DNA of 64,000 bases from Marinobacter sp. F4206 (GCF_019392195.1 NZ_JAHXKI010000002.1:496001-560000); one strand, 5' to 3'. Numbered from the stretch's first letter, positions 39,569 through 48,960 are shown. Numbers and translations: made by a program. The notes: a model not told the origin generated them from the sequence alone.

Positions 39569-41539
39569 ATGCTAAGTAAACTGTTGATCGCCAACCGCGG
39601 TGAAATCGCCGTCCGAGTCATACGCACCGCCAAGGCCATTGGCTATCGCACGGTGGCCGTCTACTCCGAGGCGGATGCCAACGCCCTGCACGTTCACGAG
39701 GCCGACGAGGCCGTCTGCCTTGGCCCGGCCCAGGTCACCGCCTCCTACCTGAACGCCGACGCCATACTCGAAGCGGCCCGCAAAACCGGTGCCGACTGCA
39801 TTCACCCCGGCTACGGCTTCCTGTCCGAGAACGCCGGCTTCGCCAACGCCTGCAAGTCGGCGGGCCTGGTGTTCGTTGGGCCACCGTCGGACGCCATAGA
39901 GCTCATGGGCAGCAAACGCCGTTCAAAAATTGCCATGCAGGAGGCCGGCGTGCCGGTGGTACCGGGCTATGAGGGCAACAACGCCAGCGATGAGGAACTG
40001 ATCGCGGCGGCCGCCGACATTGGTTATCCCCTCATGATCAAGGCGTCCGCCGGCGGCGGTGGCCGTGGCATGCGCCTGGTGAAGGAGGAATCAGGGTTGG
40101 CTGACAACATCAAGCGTGCCCGCTCCGAAGCAAAACAGGCCTTTGGCGACGACGAACTGATTCTGGAAAAGGCCGTCATCGAACCACGCCACGTCGAAAT
40201 CCAGGTCTTCGCCGATTGCCACGGTAATGCCGTGTATCTGGGCGAGCGGGACTGCTCCGTGCAACGACGCCACCAGAAGGTGGTCGAAGAGGCGCCGTCC
40301 CCGTTTGTCACACCCGAGCTGCGGGCCGCCATGGGTGAAGCGGCCGTCAAGGCGGCCCTGGCCTGCGGTTACGAGGGTGCCGGTACCGTCGAGTTCCTGG
40401 TCGACAAGGACCGCAATTTCTACTTTCTGGAAATGAACACCCGACTGCAGGTGGAGCACCCGGTCACCGAACTGATCACTGGCCAGGATCTGGTCGCCTG
40501 GCAACTGGCCGTGGCCGAAGGCCGCCCGCTCCCCCTGGCACAGGACGAGATCGAACTGAATGGCCACGCCATCGAGGTCCGACTCTACGCCGAAGATCCG
40601 GCCAACAACTTCACGCCCCAGACCGGGCCGCTACTGGTTTTCCAGCCGGCCGAAGGCGACGGCGTTCGCTTCGACACTGGCGTACGCTCGGGCGACACCA
40701 TCACCCCACACTACGACCCCATGCTGGCGAAAGTGATCGCCTGGGGCGAGAACCGGGATGACGCCCGCCGACGCCTGATCCGCGCTCTTGAGGATACCGT
40801 CGTGTTCGGCGTGACCACCAACCGCTATTTCCTCAGCCGCATCATCGCCGACGAATCTTTCGGCGCCGGTGAAGCCACCACCGCGTTCCTTCAGCAATCG
40901 TTCAGCCGGGATCCCTCGCTTCAGCCCCGCCGGCCTGGACTGCGGGAACTGACGCTGGCCGCCAGCGTGCTCGACCATGGCCTATCGGGCCAGACTGCCT
41001 GGAGCAACGCGCCGGCCACCATGACCCCGATCAAACTCGACATCGGGGAAGAGAGCGTTGAACTCCTGGTGCGCCGAACCGGGAACCAGCTGGCTCTCAC
41101 TGTCGAAGACAACAATTACGAGCTCATCGTCGAATCGTTGCAGGATGGCCGCCTGTGCATCATCGACAATGGCGTCCGTCAGTCTTGCCAATATCACCGG
41201 GACGGCGATTTCTTATATTTCCAGGCCTCCGGCGAGTCCTGGGTGGTGCGCGATGTCACGCACCACCCAGCAGCCGGCGCCAATGGTGCCGGCAGCGGAC
41301 GGATTCAGGCCTCTATGGATGGCGCCATCATCGACGTTCTCGTTGAACCAGGACAAGCCGTTCGCCAAGGTGAGGCGTTGGTTATTCTGGAAGCCATGAA
41401 GATGGAACACCCGGTCAGGGCCGACCGCGACGGCATCGTCGGTCAGGTACTGGCCAACACGGGTGACCAGGTTAAACGAAGCCAGTTACTGGTGGAAATT
41501 ACCGCCGAAGAATCCGCCAAACAGGAGGCCGGAGCATGA
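39569..41539 (+). CDS. atuF: Geranyl-CoA carboxylase alpha (biotin) subunit AtuF
   Basis: AtuF carries biotin and charges it with bicarbonate using ATP, feeding AtuC. The 656-residue protein has a biotin carboxylase domain (about 1-450) with ATP-grasp motif KASAGGGGRGMRLV. A linker region (about 450-580) follows, and then the biotinyl domain with EAMKMEHPV, where Lys611 is the biotin site. Length and layout also fit methylcrotonyl-CoA carboxylase alpha. The absence of an HMG-CoA lyase gene and the presence of atuA favour the geranyl type. It overlaps atuG by 4 bp. Confidence 0.88.
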   Translation: MLSKLLIANRGEIAVRVIRTAKAIGYRTVAVYSEADANALHVHEADEAVCLGPAQVTASYLNADAILEAARKTGADCIHPGYGFLSENAGFANACKSAGLVFVGPPSDAIELMGSKRRSKIAMQEAGVPVVPGYEGNNASDEELIAAAADIGYPLMIKASAGGGGRGMRLVKEESGLADNIKRARSEAKQAFGDDELILEKAVIEPRHVEIQVFADCHGNAVYLGERDCSVQRRHQKVVEEAPSPFVTPELRAAMGEAAVKAALACGYEGAGTVEFLVDKDRNFYFLEMNTRLQVEHPVTELITGQDLVAWQLAVAEGRPLPLAQDEIELNGHAIEVRLYAEDPANNFTPQTGPLLVFQPAEGDGVRFDTGVRSGDTITPHYDPMLAKVIAWGENRDDARRRLIRALEDTVVFGVTTNRYFLSRIIADESFGAGEATTAFLQQSFSRDPSLQPRRPGLRELTLAASVLDHGLSGQTAWSNAPATMTPIKLDIGEESVELLVRRTGNQLALTVEDNNYELIVESLQDGRLCIIDNGVRQSCQYHRDGDFLYFQASGESWVVRDVTHHPAAGANGAGSGRIQASMDGAIIDVLVEPGQAVRQGEALVILEAMKMEHPVRADRDGIVGQVLANTGDQVKRSQLLVEITAEESAKQEAGA

Positions 41540-42363
41540 GTACACTGAACCAGCGCACGGTCTTCATTACCGGGGGCAGCCGCGGAATCGGCCGGGCAAT
41601 CGGACTGGCCTGTGCCCGACAGGGCGCCAATGTGGTGATCGCCGCCAAGTCGGACACCCCGCACCCCAAGCTGCCGGGCACGATCCACACGGTGGCCGAG
41701 GAAATACGGGCCGCCGGTGGTCAGGCCTTGCCACTGGTACTGGATGTTCGTGATGACAAACAGGTCCGTCAGCGCATGGACGAAGCCGCCGTTCATTTTG
41801 GTGGCATCGATGCGCTGATCAACAACGCGGGCGCGATCCGCCTGACCGGCGTGGAAAACCTGAAAGCCAGCCGGTACGACCTGATGCATCAGGTCAACGC
41901 CCGTGCGGTGTTCACTTGCAGTCAGGCGGCGCTGCCCTATCTGAAAGCGTCGGATCGGGCGCACATACTCAGCCTGTCGCCACCGCTGAATCTGGACACC
42001 AAGTGGTTCGCCCAGTACGGGCCTTACACCACAACAAAGTACGCCATGACCATGCTGAGCATGGGCATGGCCGAGGAGTTCAGGCGTTATGGCATTGCCG
42101 TCAATACGCTCTGGCCAAAGACCCTGATTGCCACGGCGGCGATCGAGTTTGAAGTGGGCGGGCCGCAGATGATGGCTCAGGGCCGGAAGCCGGACATCAT
42201 GGCCGATGCGGCGGTGAGCATATTGAACCGCACCGCAGACGAGCTGACTGGTCAGAACCTGATAGACGAAGACCTGCTGCGGCAGGATGGCATGACGGAT
42301 TTCGAACCATACCGGTACGCTCCGGGCGACAAACCCCTGATGCCGGATCTGTTTCTGGACTAG
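41536..42363 (+). CDS. atuG: AtuG, short-chain dehydrogenase
   Basis: This second SDR enzyme of the cluster has 275 residues. FITGGSRGIGRAIGLA is the cofactor motif and NNAGAIRL follows near residue 95. The active-site region has SLSPPLNLDTKWFAQYGPYTTTKYAMT, in which YTTTK supplies the catalytic Tyr-x3-Lys. This pattern is close to the hydroxysteroid dehydrogenase-like 2 group. A role as citronellol or citronellal dehydrogenase has been suggested for the Pseudomonas homologue; here it is inferred. It overlaps atuF by ATGA. Confidence 0.87.
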   Translation: MSTLNQRTVFITGGSRGIGRAIGLACARQGANVVIAAKSDTPHPKLPGTIHTVAEEIRAAGGQALPLVLDVRDDKQVRQRMDEAAVHFGGIDALINNAGAIRLTGVENLKASRYDLMHQVNARAVFTCSQAALPYLKASDRAHILSLSPPLNLDTKWFAQYGPYTTTKYAMTMLSMGMAEEFRRYGIAVNTLWPKTLIATAAIEFEVGGPQMMAQGRKPDIMADAAVSILNRTADELTGQNLIDEDLLRQDGMTDFEPYRYAPGDKPLMPDLFLD

Positions 42364-42438
42364 ATCCGGGGCAGCATTCCCGTAGCGGCGGAGCGAGACC
42401 GACAACAAAGACAATCGGACCCCTTACGGAAGAACAGA

Positions 42439-44268
42439 ATGAGCAACAACAGCGTTTCTGCACTGGATATCGCCCGCCGACTGCCGGGCATCATGCGACG
42501 TTTCCCGTCAATTGCCCGCGGCTATTACTATTATGCGGTCAAGGATGAAAACCGGGAGCTAACCCTTGGCACCCTGATCGAACGCAACGCCGAACGCCAC
42601 GGTCAGCGGCCTGCCATACTGTTTGAAGATCGGGTAATTACCTGGAGCGAGTTCAATGGCTGGGCCAACCGCATCGCCGGTTTCCTTCAGGCCCAGGGCC
42701 TGGTCAAAGGCGATGCCATTGCGGTCTTCCTTGAGAATCGCCCTGAATTACTGGCGGTTGTGGCGGGGGCGGCCAAACTCGGTGTGGCTTGCGCCATGCT
42801 CAATACCTCGCAGAAGGGCAAGGTGCTGGAACACAGCATCAACCTGATCGAACCGAAGATGGTGGTGGTCGGCGAAGAGTTGATCCCGTCATTTGACGGG
42901 GTGAAAGGCAACCTCAGAACCAGCCATTCCCATCCGTTCCTGTTCGTTTCCGACCTTAATACCCTGAATGCCTTCGGAGAAGCCCCCGAAGGCTACGTCA
43001 ACATGGCAGAGAAGGTCAGCACCTTTAACAGCGACAACCCCGTTCTCTGTGATCCGCCACGAATGGGTGACACCGCCATTTACCTCTTTACGTCGGGCAC
43101 AACGGGCCTGCCCAAGGCCGCCCCGGGGTCCCATCGAAAATTCATCAAGGCCTACGGCGGCTTCGGCCTGATGTCCCTGGCGATGGAACCTGAGGACGTC
43201 CTGTACTGCACCCTGCCGCTCTACCACGGCACTGCACTGCTGGTTTGCTGGGGCTCGGTGCTGGCCGGCGGCTCCGCCATTGCCCTGCGCCGCAAATTCT
43301 CCGCCAGCGCCTTCTGGGACGACGTCCGCCACTATCACGCCACTACCTTTGGTTACGTGGGTGAACTCTGCCGATACCTCCTGAACCAGCCCCCCAGTGA
43401 CCAGGACCGGGCCCATGGCCTCACCAAGATGGTCGGTAACGGCCTGCGCCCCTCAATCTGGCGGGAATTCAAGGAACGCTTCGGCATTGAAACCGTGGCC
43501 GAACTCTACGCCTCCAGTGAGGGCAACATCGGCTTCAGCAATTTCTTCAACATGGACAACACCGTCGGCTTCTCCACCGCGCCATACAAGCTGGTGAAAT
43601 TCCACGATGGCACCCGCGACCCGGTTCGCAATGCCAAAGGCCATATGGAGCCGGTTGCCAAAGGCGAACCGGGGCTGTTGATTGGCGAGATCACCAAGAA
43701 GTGGTCGTTCGAGGGCTATACCCAAAAGGACGCCACCGAAAAGTCCATCCTCCGCGACGCCTTCAAGAAAGGCGACGCCTGGTTCAACACCGGCGATGTC
43801 CTGAAGGAAATCGGCTGTGGGCACCTGCAGTTCGTGGACCGCATGGGCGACACCTTCCGCTGGAAGGGCGAAAACGTCTCGACCAACGAGGTAGAGAACA
43901 TCATCGATGGCTCCGGCATGGTCGAGGAGGCCATCGTGTACGGTGTGGAAGTTCCGAAAACCAACGGCAAGGCCGGCATGGTGACGCTGGTTCCACACAG
44001 CAACGGCAACGAGTTCGACGTCAACAAGCTGTTCGCCTATTTAAAGGCCAACCTGCCCGCCTACGCCATCCCGGTGTTCGTGCGGGTGACCCGTGCCATT
44101 GAGAAAACCGGCACCTTCAAGTACCGCAAGGTGGATATTCAGAAAACCGGCTACTCACTGGAGCAGTCCAATGACGAGGTGTTTGCCTGGTTGCCGAAAA
44201 CGCAGGAGTACACGCAGCTGACGCCTGAGCTTGTTGCGGACATTGATGCTGGGAAGGTTAATTTCTGA
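42439..44268 (+). CDS. atuH: AtuH, long-chain/very-long-chain acyl-CoA synthetase
   Basis: AtuH is an AMP-forming acyl-CoA synthetase, expected to activate citronellic or geranic acid at the membrane. The 609-residue length is typical of the FadD/FATP-like branch. The AMP-binding motif YLFTSGTTGLPKAAPGSH and the later VDRMGDTFRWKGENVSTNEV with the FATP-style signature are visible. It is the last gene of the atu run. Downstream lies a second palindromic element, then a convergent gene. Confidence 0.9.
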   Translation: MSNNSVSALDIARRLPGIMRRFPSIARGYYYYAVKDENRELTLGTLIERNAERHGQRPAILFEDRVITWSEFNGWANRIAGFLQAQGLVKGDAIAVFLENRPELLAVVAGAAKLGVACAMLNTSQKGKVLEHSINLIEPKMVVVGEELIPSFDGVKGNLRTSHSHPFLFVSDLNTLNAFGEAPEGYVNMAEKVSTFNSDNPVLCDPPRMGDTAIYLFTSGTTGLPKAAPGSHRKFIKAYGGFGLMSLAMEPEDVLYCTLPLYHGTALLVCWGSVLAGGSAIALRRKFSASAFWDDVRHYHATTFGYVGELCRYLLNQPPSDQDRAHGLTKMVGNGLRPSIWREFKERFGIETVAELYASSEGNIGFSNFFNMDNTVGFSTAPYKLVKFHDGTRDPVRNAKGHMEPVAKGEPGLLIGEITKKWSFEGYTQKDATEKSILRDAFKKGDAWFNTGDVLKEIGCGHLQFVDRMGDTFRWKGENVSTNEVENIIDGSGMVEEAIVYGVEVPKTNGKAGMVTLVPHSNGNEFDVNKLFAYLKANLPAYAIPVFVRVTRAIEKTGTFKYRKVDIQKTGYSLEQSNDEVFAWLPKTQEYTQLTPELVADIDAGKVNF

Positions 44269-44320
44269 CTCTTGGCGGTTACTGTCTGTTTCCGGCCCTA
44301 GCCTTTTGGCTTTGGAGTTA

Positions 44321-44428
44321 GCCATGCCGGGGTGGCCCTCCCAAAAACCGCTACGAGCACGTCCATGTGCGCTTGTTTCGGGCCATCCATGGCCCTCCAC
44401 TTTTTTGGGAGGGCCACCCCAGCACGGC
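44321..44428. repeat. Palindromic repeat element, copy 2 (108 nt, inverse orientation)
   Basis: Arms 44321-44347 and 44402-44428 form a 27-nt inverted repeat with two mismatches. The internal palindromes GCACGTCCATGTGC (44357-44370) and GGCCATCCATGGCC (44381-44394) match those of copy 1 when reversed. The arms contain GGGGTGGCCCTCCCAAAAA, different from the arms of copy 1. A T-run beside the right arm could help terminate transcription from atuH. Confidence 0.85.
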
Positions 44429-44436
44429 CTGCAAAG

Positions 44437-45417
44437 TTAAGAGCCGACCTTCAACACCACCTTGCCGGTTGCACGGCGCTCAGTCAGTGCCCCCAGAGCC
44501 TTGGCATAGTCTTCGAATTCGAACACCTCACTGATCTTCGGATCAATCTTGCCCTCGGCGTACAGCTTCATCAGTTCCATCATGTTCTGGGCGCTGGCCT
44601 CGGGTTCACGCTGAGTAAAGCTGCCCCAGAACACGCCGACCACGGAACAGCCCTTGAGCAGGGTCAGGTTCGCCGGAACCTTGGGGATCTCACCCGCCGC
44701 AAAACCGATGATCAGGTGGCGGCCATTCCAGCCCATGGCCCGGAGCGCCTGCTCGGTGAAATCACCACCGACCGGATCGTAGATCACGTCCACACCCTTG
44801 CCGTTAGTCAGGTTCTTGACCGCTTCCTTCAGCGGCTCCTCGCTGTAGTTGATCAGTTCGTCAGCGCCGGCGTCTTTGGCAATGGCCAGCTTCTCGGCAG
44901 AACTTGCCGCAGCAATCACGCGGGCGCCCATGGCTTTGCCCAGCTCCACGGTCGCCAGACCCACGCCGCCGCTGGCACCCAGTACCAGCAGGCTCTCGCC
45001 GGGCTGGAGGTTGGCGCGTTGCTTGAGGGCATAATAGGAGGTGCCGTAAACCATGGTGAACGCGGCCGCCTTTTCATCGGACATGCCATCGGGGACAGGC
45101 AAGAGATTCTGCTCTGGAACAATCACCTCTTCGGCGAAGGACCCGTAACCGGTCAGGCCCGCCACGCGGTCACCGGGCTTGAAGCGGGTAACCTTCTCAC
45201 CAACCTCAATCACCTCGCCCGCCATCTCGCCACCCGGAGAAAACGGCATGGAAGGCTTCAACTGGTACTTGCCTTCGATGATCAGGGTGTCCGGGAAGTT
45301 AAGGCCGGCGGCTTTGACCCGCACCTTCACACCGCGTCCTTTCACTTCCGGGCTGGGAACGTCTTCGATAACCAGCGTATCCGCCGGACCGTATTCCTTG
45401 CAGAGGATGGCTTTCAT
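44437..45417 (-). CDS. NADPH:quinone oxidoreductase-like medium-chain reductase
   Basis: This is a member of the zinc-independent quinone oxidoreductase branch of the medium-chain dehydrogenase family. It would transfer hydride from NADPH to a quinone or enone. The start giving MKAILCKEYGPADTL yields 326 residues; a longer in-frame start was rejected. LVLGASGGVGLATVELGKAMGARVIA is the cofactor-binding region. It is convergent with the atu genes and shares no operon with them, so any terpene role is speculative. Confidence 0.9.
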   Translation of the reverse strand: MKAILCKEYGPADTLVIEDVPSPEVKGRGVKVRVKAAGLNFPDTLIIEGKYQLKPSMPFSPGGEMAGEVIEVGEKVTRFKPGDRVAGLTGYGSFAEEVIVPEQNLLPVPDGMSDEKAAAFTMVYGTSYYALKQRANLQPGESLLVLGASGGVGLATVELGKAMGARVIAAASSAEKLAIAKDAGADELINYSEEPLKEAVKNLTNGKGVDVIYDPVGGDFTEQALRAMGWNGRHLIIGFAAGEIPKVPANLTLLKGCSVVGVFWGSFTQREPEASAQNMMELMKLYAEGKIDPKISEVFEFEDYAKALGALTERRATGKVVLKVGS

Positions 45418-45569
45418 GGAAACTCCTGTAGCAACATTGTTTTTGGAGACGAGACAGGCCAAGGATCTGCCTGATTTTCAGTACCCGTCAAGCTAAACAG
45501 TGTCGCTCCATGAAGCAAATAAAGATCTCTTATCTAAATTTATAAGCCGGATTTATTCAGCTACCCCTT

Positions 45570-46136
45570 TCAGAGCATGGATCCGGCGACAAACAGAGCG
45601 CCCACCAGACCGAGGGCTGCAACGATCAGGCCCGTGCGCAACCCGGCAGAAAACGCCTGAGGCTTGGTTTCGTTGGCCTCTGTTTCATCATAGTTGATGA
45701 GTTTCTGGTCCTGACTGGACTCCCGAATCAACTGGATCATCTCTTCGCATTGCTGGGCGTTAAACGAGGCCGGATCGAAACGGGTTAGCCCATGTTTTGC
45801 CAGAAACCGGCGCACATCGCTCGAGAGCGGCACGTATTTCATGGACCAGTTGCTGAAAGTCCGCGTTTCCAGGGGCTCTTCAATCAGCGTGATGATGTTC
45901 TTGTGCCGACTGTCTTTCTGGATTCTCTGGTAGGTTTCCAGGACATCCTTCTCTTCGCCCTCAAGGTACTGAAAAAAGCGGTTGTCACCGTAATACAGCC
46001 CCCCGACCAGGTCGCATTTTCCGTTGTTGCGTCGGGACGTCATCAGAATCCGGGCAACGTGGGGCTCGACCCCTTTTTCCACCGACTTGGCTTCAAAAGT
46101 GGCTTCACTGGCATAGGCCAGGCGCATCAGGGACAT
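45570..46136 (-). CDS. BLUF-domain blue-light receptor with C-terminal membrane anchor
   Basis: BLUF domains bind FAD and sense blue light. The 188-residue protein starts MSLMRLAYAS and has the key residues Tyr8, Asn38, Gln56 in FFQYLEGE, and Trp97 and Met99 in FSNWSMKY. The remaining residues form a short helical region and a C-terminal hydrophobic helix (about 163-185), so it is likely tethered to the inner membrane. No output domain is seen, so it probably signals by protein contact. A longer start adding 21 residues was rejected. It is divergent from the NCS2 permease gene. Confidence 0.9.
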   Translation of the reverse strand: MSLMRLAYASEATFEAKSVEKGVEPHVARILMTSRRNNGKCDLVGGLYYGDNRFFQYLEGEEKDVLETYQRIQKDSRHKNIITLIEEPLETRTFSNWSMKYVPLSSDVRRFLAKHGLTRFDPASFNAQQCEEMIQLIRESSQDQKLINYDETEANETKPQAFSAGLRTGLIVAALGLVGALFVAGSML

Positions 46137-46260
46137 ATCAGTTACTCCGTACAGCAGGATAAAAGTAAACTGGGTACAACATACGCGGCGATGCGCCATT
46201 GCGGATCACAGGGGCGCCGCCCCGCCAGCGGATTCCTTTACAAAGCTAATTCGCCTCCTT

Positions 46261-46280
46261 ATTGATAGTGAACTGTCAAT
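46261..46280. promoter_or_regulatory. Candidate operator, ATTGATAGTGAACTGTCAAT
   Basis: This is a 20-bp imperfect palindrome, symmetric at 16 of 20 positions. It lies in the divergent gap between the BLUF gene and the NCS2 permease gene, 125 bp and 123 bp from their starts. On the minus strand it contains TTGACA. No regulator gene is adjacent. Confidence 0.35.
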
Positions 46281-46402
46281 CATCCCTTGGCCTCAGGGCC
46301 GTCAGCCGGTAAGATTGCCGTTTTTTCACGCAATTCACGTTTTCCGTTCGACACTGATCCCCAACTCCCAACTTTTGGCATCCTGAGAGGCAGACTCCCG
46401 TC

Positions 46403-47701
46403 ATGCTTGAACGACTGTTCCAACTCCAGGCCCACGGCACCACCGTTCGCAAAGAACTGGTGGCGGGCATCACGACCTTCCTGACCATGGCGTATATCAT
46501 CGTGGTCAATCCAAGCATCCTGTCATCGACGGGCATGGACTTCGGCGCCGTCTTCGTTGCCACCTGCCTGGCAGCTACCATCGGCACCCTGATCATGGGC
46601 CTCTGGGCCAACTACCCCATTGCCCTCGCCCCGGGCATGGGGTTGAACGCCTTTTTCTCTTTCACCGTTGTCGGCAGCATGGGTTACAGCTGGCAAGTCG
46701 CGCTCGGCGCCGTCTTCCTGTCGGGCCTGATCTTTTTCCTGCTCAGCATTCTCAAGGTTCGCGAGTGGATCATTAACAGTATCCCGATGTCCCTGCGTTT
46801 CGGGATTTCAGCCGGTATCGGCTTTTTCCTCGCACTGATCGCCCTGAAAAACGCCGGTATCGTGGTCGATCACCCCGCCACGCTGGTTGGGATGGGTGAG
46901 ATCAAGGCGGCCGAAGCCCTGCTGTTCTTTGGCGGCTTTGTGCTCATTTGCGCACTCTCGTTCCGGCGGATAACCGGCGCGGTGATGATCGGCATCATCG
47001 CCGTCACACTGATCGCCATGATGCTGGGTATGATCGAATACAAGGGCTTCGTTTCCGCACCGCCGAGCCTGGCGCCCACCTTCATGCAACTGGACATTGC
47101 CGGCGCGCTCAACGTGGGCATGATCAGCATCGTCTTTGCCTTTCTGTTCGTCGACCTGTTTGACACCTCCGGCACCCTGATTGGCGCCGCCCAGCGTGGC
47201 GGCCTGCTGGACAAGGAGGGCAAGCTGCCCCGCCTGGGCCGTGCGCTGATGTCGGATTCGGTGGCGACCATGTCCGGCGCGGCGCTGGGCACATCGACCA
47301 CCACCAGCTACATTGAATCCACGGCCGGCATTTCTGCCGGTGGTCGCACCGGCCTGACAGCCGTGGTGGTCGCCGCACTGTTCCTGGCCTGCCTGCTGCT
47401 GTCACCCATCGCCAGCATCATCCCGGCCTATGCCACAGCGCCCGCCCTGCTGTACGTCGCGGTGCTCATGACCGGCGGCCTGAAACTGGTCGACTGGGAC
47501 GACATTACCGATGCGGCGCCTGCCGTCGTTACGGCGCTGATGATGCCGCTGACTTTCTCCATCGCCAACGGCATCGCCCTGGGCTTTATCACCTACGCCA
47601 TTGTGAAAGCCCTGAGCGGTCGCTGGTCTGACCTGAACGCCAGCGTTGTGACCATCGCCGTTGTATTCGTGCTGAAATTCATCTTCCTGGACGCGGCCTG
47701 A
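46403..47701 (+). CDS. NCS2-family purine permease (AzgA/PbuG-type)
   Basis: This 432-residue protein has the fold of the adenine/hypoxanthine/guanine branch of NCS2 transporters and should import a purine base with protons. The N-terminal segment KELVAGITTFLTMAYIIVVNP and later LAPGMGLNAFFSFTVV and ALGTSTTTSYIESTAGISAGGRTGL are branch hallmarks. About 13 membrane segments are expected. It lies 31 bp upstream of apt on the same strand, so adenine is a likely substrate. The exact specificity cannot be settled by eye. Confidence 0.92.
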   Translation: MLERLFQLQAHGTTVRKELVAGITTFLTMAYIIVVNPSILSSTGMDFGAVFVATCLAATIGTLIMGLWANYPIALAPGMGLNAFFSFTVVGSMGYSWQVALGAVFLSGLIFFLLSILKVREWIINSIPMSLRFGISAGIGFFLALIALKNAGIVVDHPATLVGMGEIKAAEALLFFGGFVLICALSFRRITGAVMIGIIAVTLIAMMLGMIEYKGFVSAPPSLAPTFMQLDIAGALNVGMISIVFAFLFVDLFDTSGTLIGAAQRGGLLDKEGKLPRLGRALMSDSVATMSGAALGTSTTTSYIESTAGISAGGRTGLTAVVVAALFLACLLLSPIASIIPAYATAPALLYVAVLMTGGLKLVDWDDITDAAPAVVTALMMPLTFSIANGIALGFITYAIVKALSGRWSDLNASVVTIAVVFVLKFIFLDAA

Positions 47702-47732
47702 GCCGCGTCCAGAACGATAAACCGGATCTGTC

Positions 47733-48275
47733 ATGGATTATTTCTCGGAAAGCATCAAGAAGGCCATCCGCACCGTGCCGGACTGGCCCAAGCCCGGCGT
47801 GGCCTTCAGGGACATCACCACGGTCCTGCAGGACAAGACCGCGTTCCGCAAGCTGATCGACGCCTTTGTCCACCGCTACCACGGCCATGAGATCGATGCG
47901 GTGGCGGCGGTCGACGCCCGCGGCTTTATCATTGGCTCGGCGCTGGCCTACGAGCTGAACGCCTCTCTCGTGCTGGTGCGAAAGAAGGGCAAGCTGCCGT
48001 TCGACACCCTGGTCGAGGACTACGAGCTGGAATACGGCACCGCTTCCGTCGAACTGCACAAGGATGCCTTTAAAACCGGCGACAAAGTGGTTCTGGTCGA
48101 CGACCTGATCGCAACCGGCGGCACCATGCTGGCGGCCACTCGGCTGATCCGCCGAATTGGTGCAGAGATTGTCGAAGTGGCGGCGATGATTGACCTGCCG
48201 GACCTAGGTGGCTCCCGCAAGCTTCAGGACGAAGGGCTTCAGGTTTATACTGTCTGCTCGTTCGACGGAGACTGA
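47733..48275 (+). CDS. apt: Adenine phosphoribosyltransferase
   Basis: Apt makes AMP from adenine and PRPP in purine salvage. The 180-residue length is standard. The PRPP-binding motif [16 protein letters not shown] is visible near residue 123, and [17 protein letters not shown] corresponds to the flexible-loop region. It follows the purine permease gene, so uptake and salvage appear coupled. The start ATG at 47733 is the conventional one. Confidence 0.96.
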   Translation: MDYFSESIKKAIRTVPDWPKPGVAFRDITTVLQDKTAFRKLIDAFVHRYHGHEIDAVAAVDARGFIIGSALAYELNASLVLVRKKGKLPFDTLVEDYELEYGTASVELHKDAFKTGDKVVLVDDLIATGGTMLAATRLIRRIGAEIVEVAAMIDLPDLGGSRKLQDEGLQVYTVCSFDGD

Positions 48276-48297
48276 ACACAGCAGACAGGAGGCGGTT

Positions 48298-48960
48298 ATG
48301 CAGGATTACCAACATCACTGGAAGGATGGCACGCCCGTGCACCTGCCGCTCGGGAAGATCGTCTGCATCGGCCGCAATTACGCGGAACACGCCCGGGAGC
48401 TGGACAACCCGGTGCCTGATGAGCCGCTGCTGTTTATCAAACCGTCAACAGCGGCGGTGCACATTACCCGCCCCCTCACGCTCCCCCGCAATCAGGGGGA
48501 GGTGCATTACGAGACCGAACTGGCGGTGCTGATAGGACGCCCGCTCACCAACGCCTCGGCAAGCGAGGTGGAAACCGCCATCCTCGGTTACGGCCTCGCG
48601 TTGGACCTGACTCTCCGAGACGTACAAACCACGCTGAAAGAAAAAGGGCACCCCTGGGAGCGCGCCAAGGCGTTCGACGGCGCCTGCCCATTGTCTCCGT
48701 TCGTTGCCAAAGAAAAACTGCACACGGAGAACAACCACTTCACCCTGGACATCGACGGCGAACGCCGACAGACCGGGGATACCCGCGAGATGCTCAACCC
48801 GGTAATCCCGCTAATTACCCACATCAGCAGCCTGTTTACGCTGTTGCCGGGTGATGTCGTGCTGACAGGCACCCCCAAGGGCGTTGGCCCACTGAAAACC
48901 GGCCAGACGCTGTCACTGGAACTGGAAGATGTGCTGTTCGTGGAAACCAAAGTGGTTTAA
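48298..48960 (+). CDS. Fumarylacetoacetate hydrolase (FAH) family protein, YcgM-like
   Basis: FAH-family enzymes hydrolyse or decarboxylate keto acids with a metal ion. This short 220-residue form resembles YcgM-type acylpyruvate or oxaloacetate-acting proteins. KIVCIGRNYAEHARELDN and GEVHYETELAVLIG contain the metal-binding acidic residues, and VVLTGTPKGVGPL is the late motif. The ATG at 48298 has AGGAGG 6 nt upstream; an extension into apt was rejected. Specific substrate is not readable. Confidence 0.9.
   Translation: MQDYQHHWKDGTPVHLPLGKIVCIGRNYAEHARELDNPVPDEPLLFIKPSTAAVHITRPLTLPRNQGEVHYETELAVLIGRPLTNASASEVETAILGYGLALDLTLRDVQTTLKEKGHPWERAKAFDGACPLSPFVAKEKLHTENNHFTLDIDGERRQTGDTREMLNPVIPLITHISSLFTLLPGDVVLTGTPKGVGPLKTGQTLSLELEDVLFVETKVV

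Noticed and set aside
33051..44268. Leucine/isovalerate (liu) cluster as an alternative to atu
   Set aside because: The carboxylase, dehydrogenase and hydratase would fit, but there is no HMG-CoA lyase, the regulator is TetR-type rather than MerR-type, and atuA and atuH are present.
39429..44428. Insertion sequence or composite transposon bounded by the two inverted repeats
   Set aside because: The elements are inverted relative to each other around atuF-H, but there is no transposase, no target duplication visible, and the enclosed genes are the expected atu genes.
46200..46402. Purine riboswitch before the purine permease gene
   Set aside because: I could not find the conserved three-way-junction pattern; only a palindrome and loose hairpins are present.
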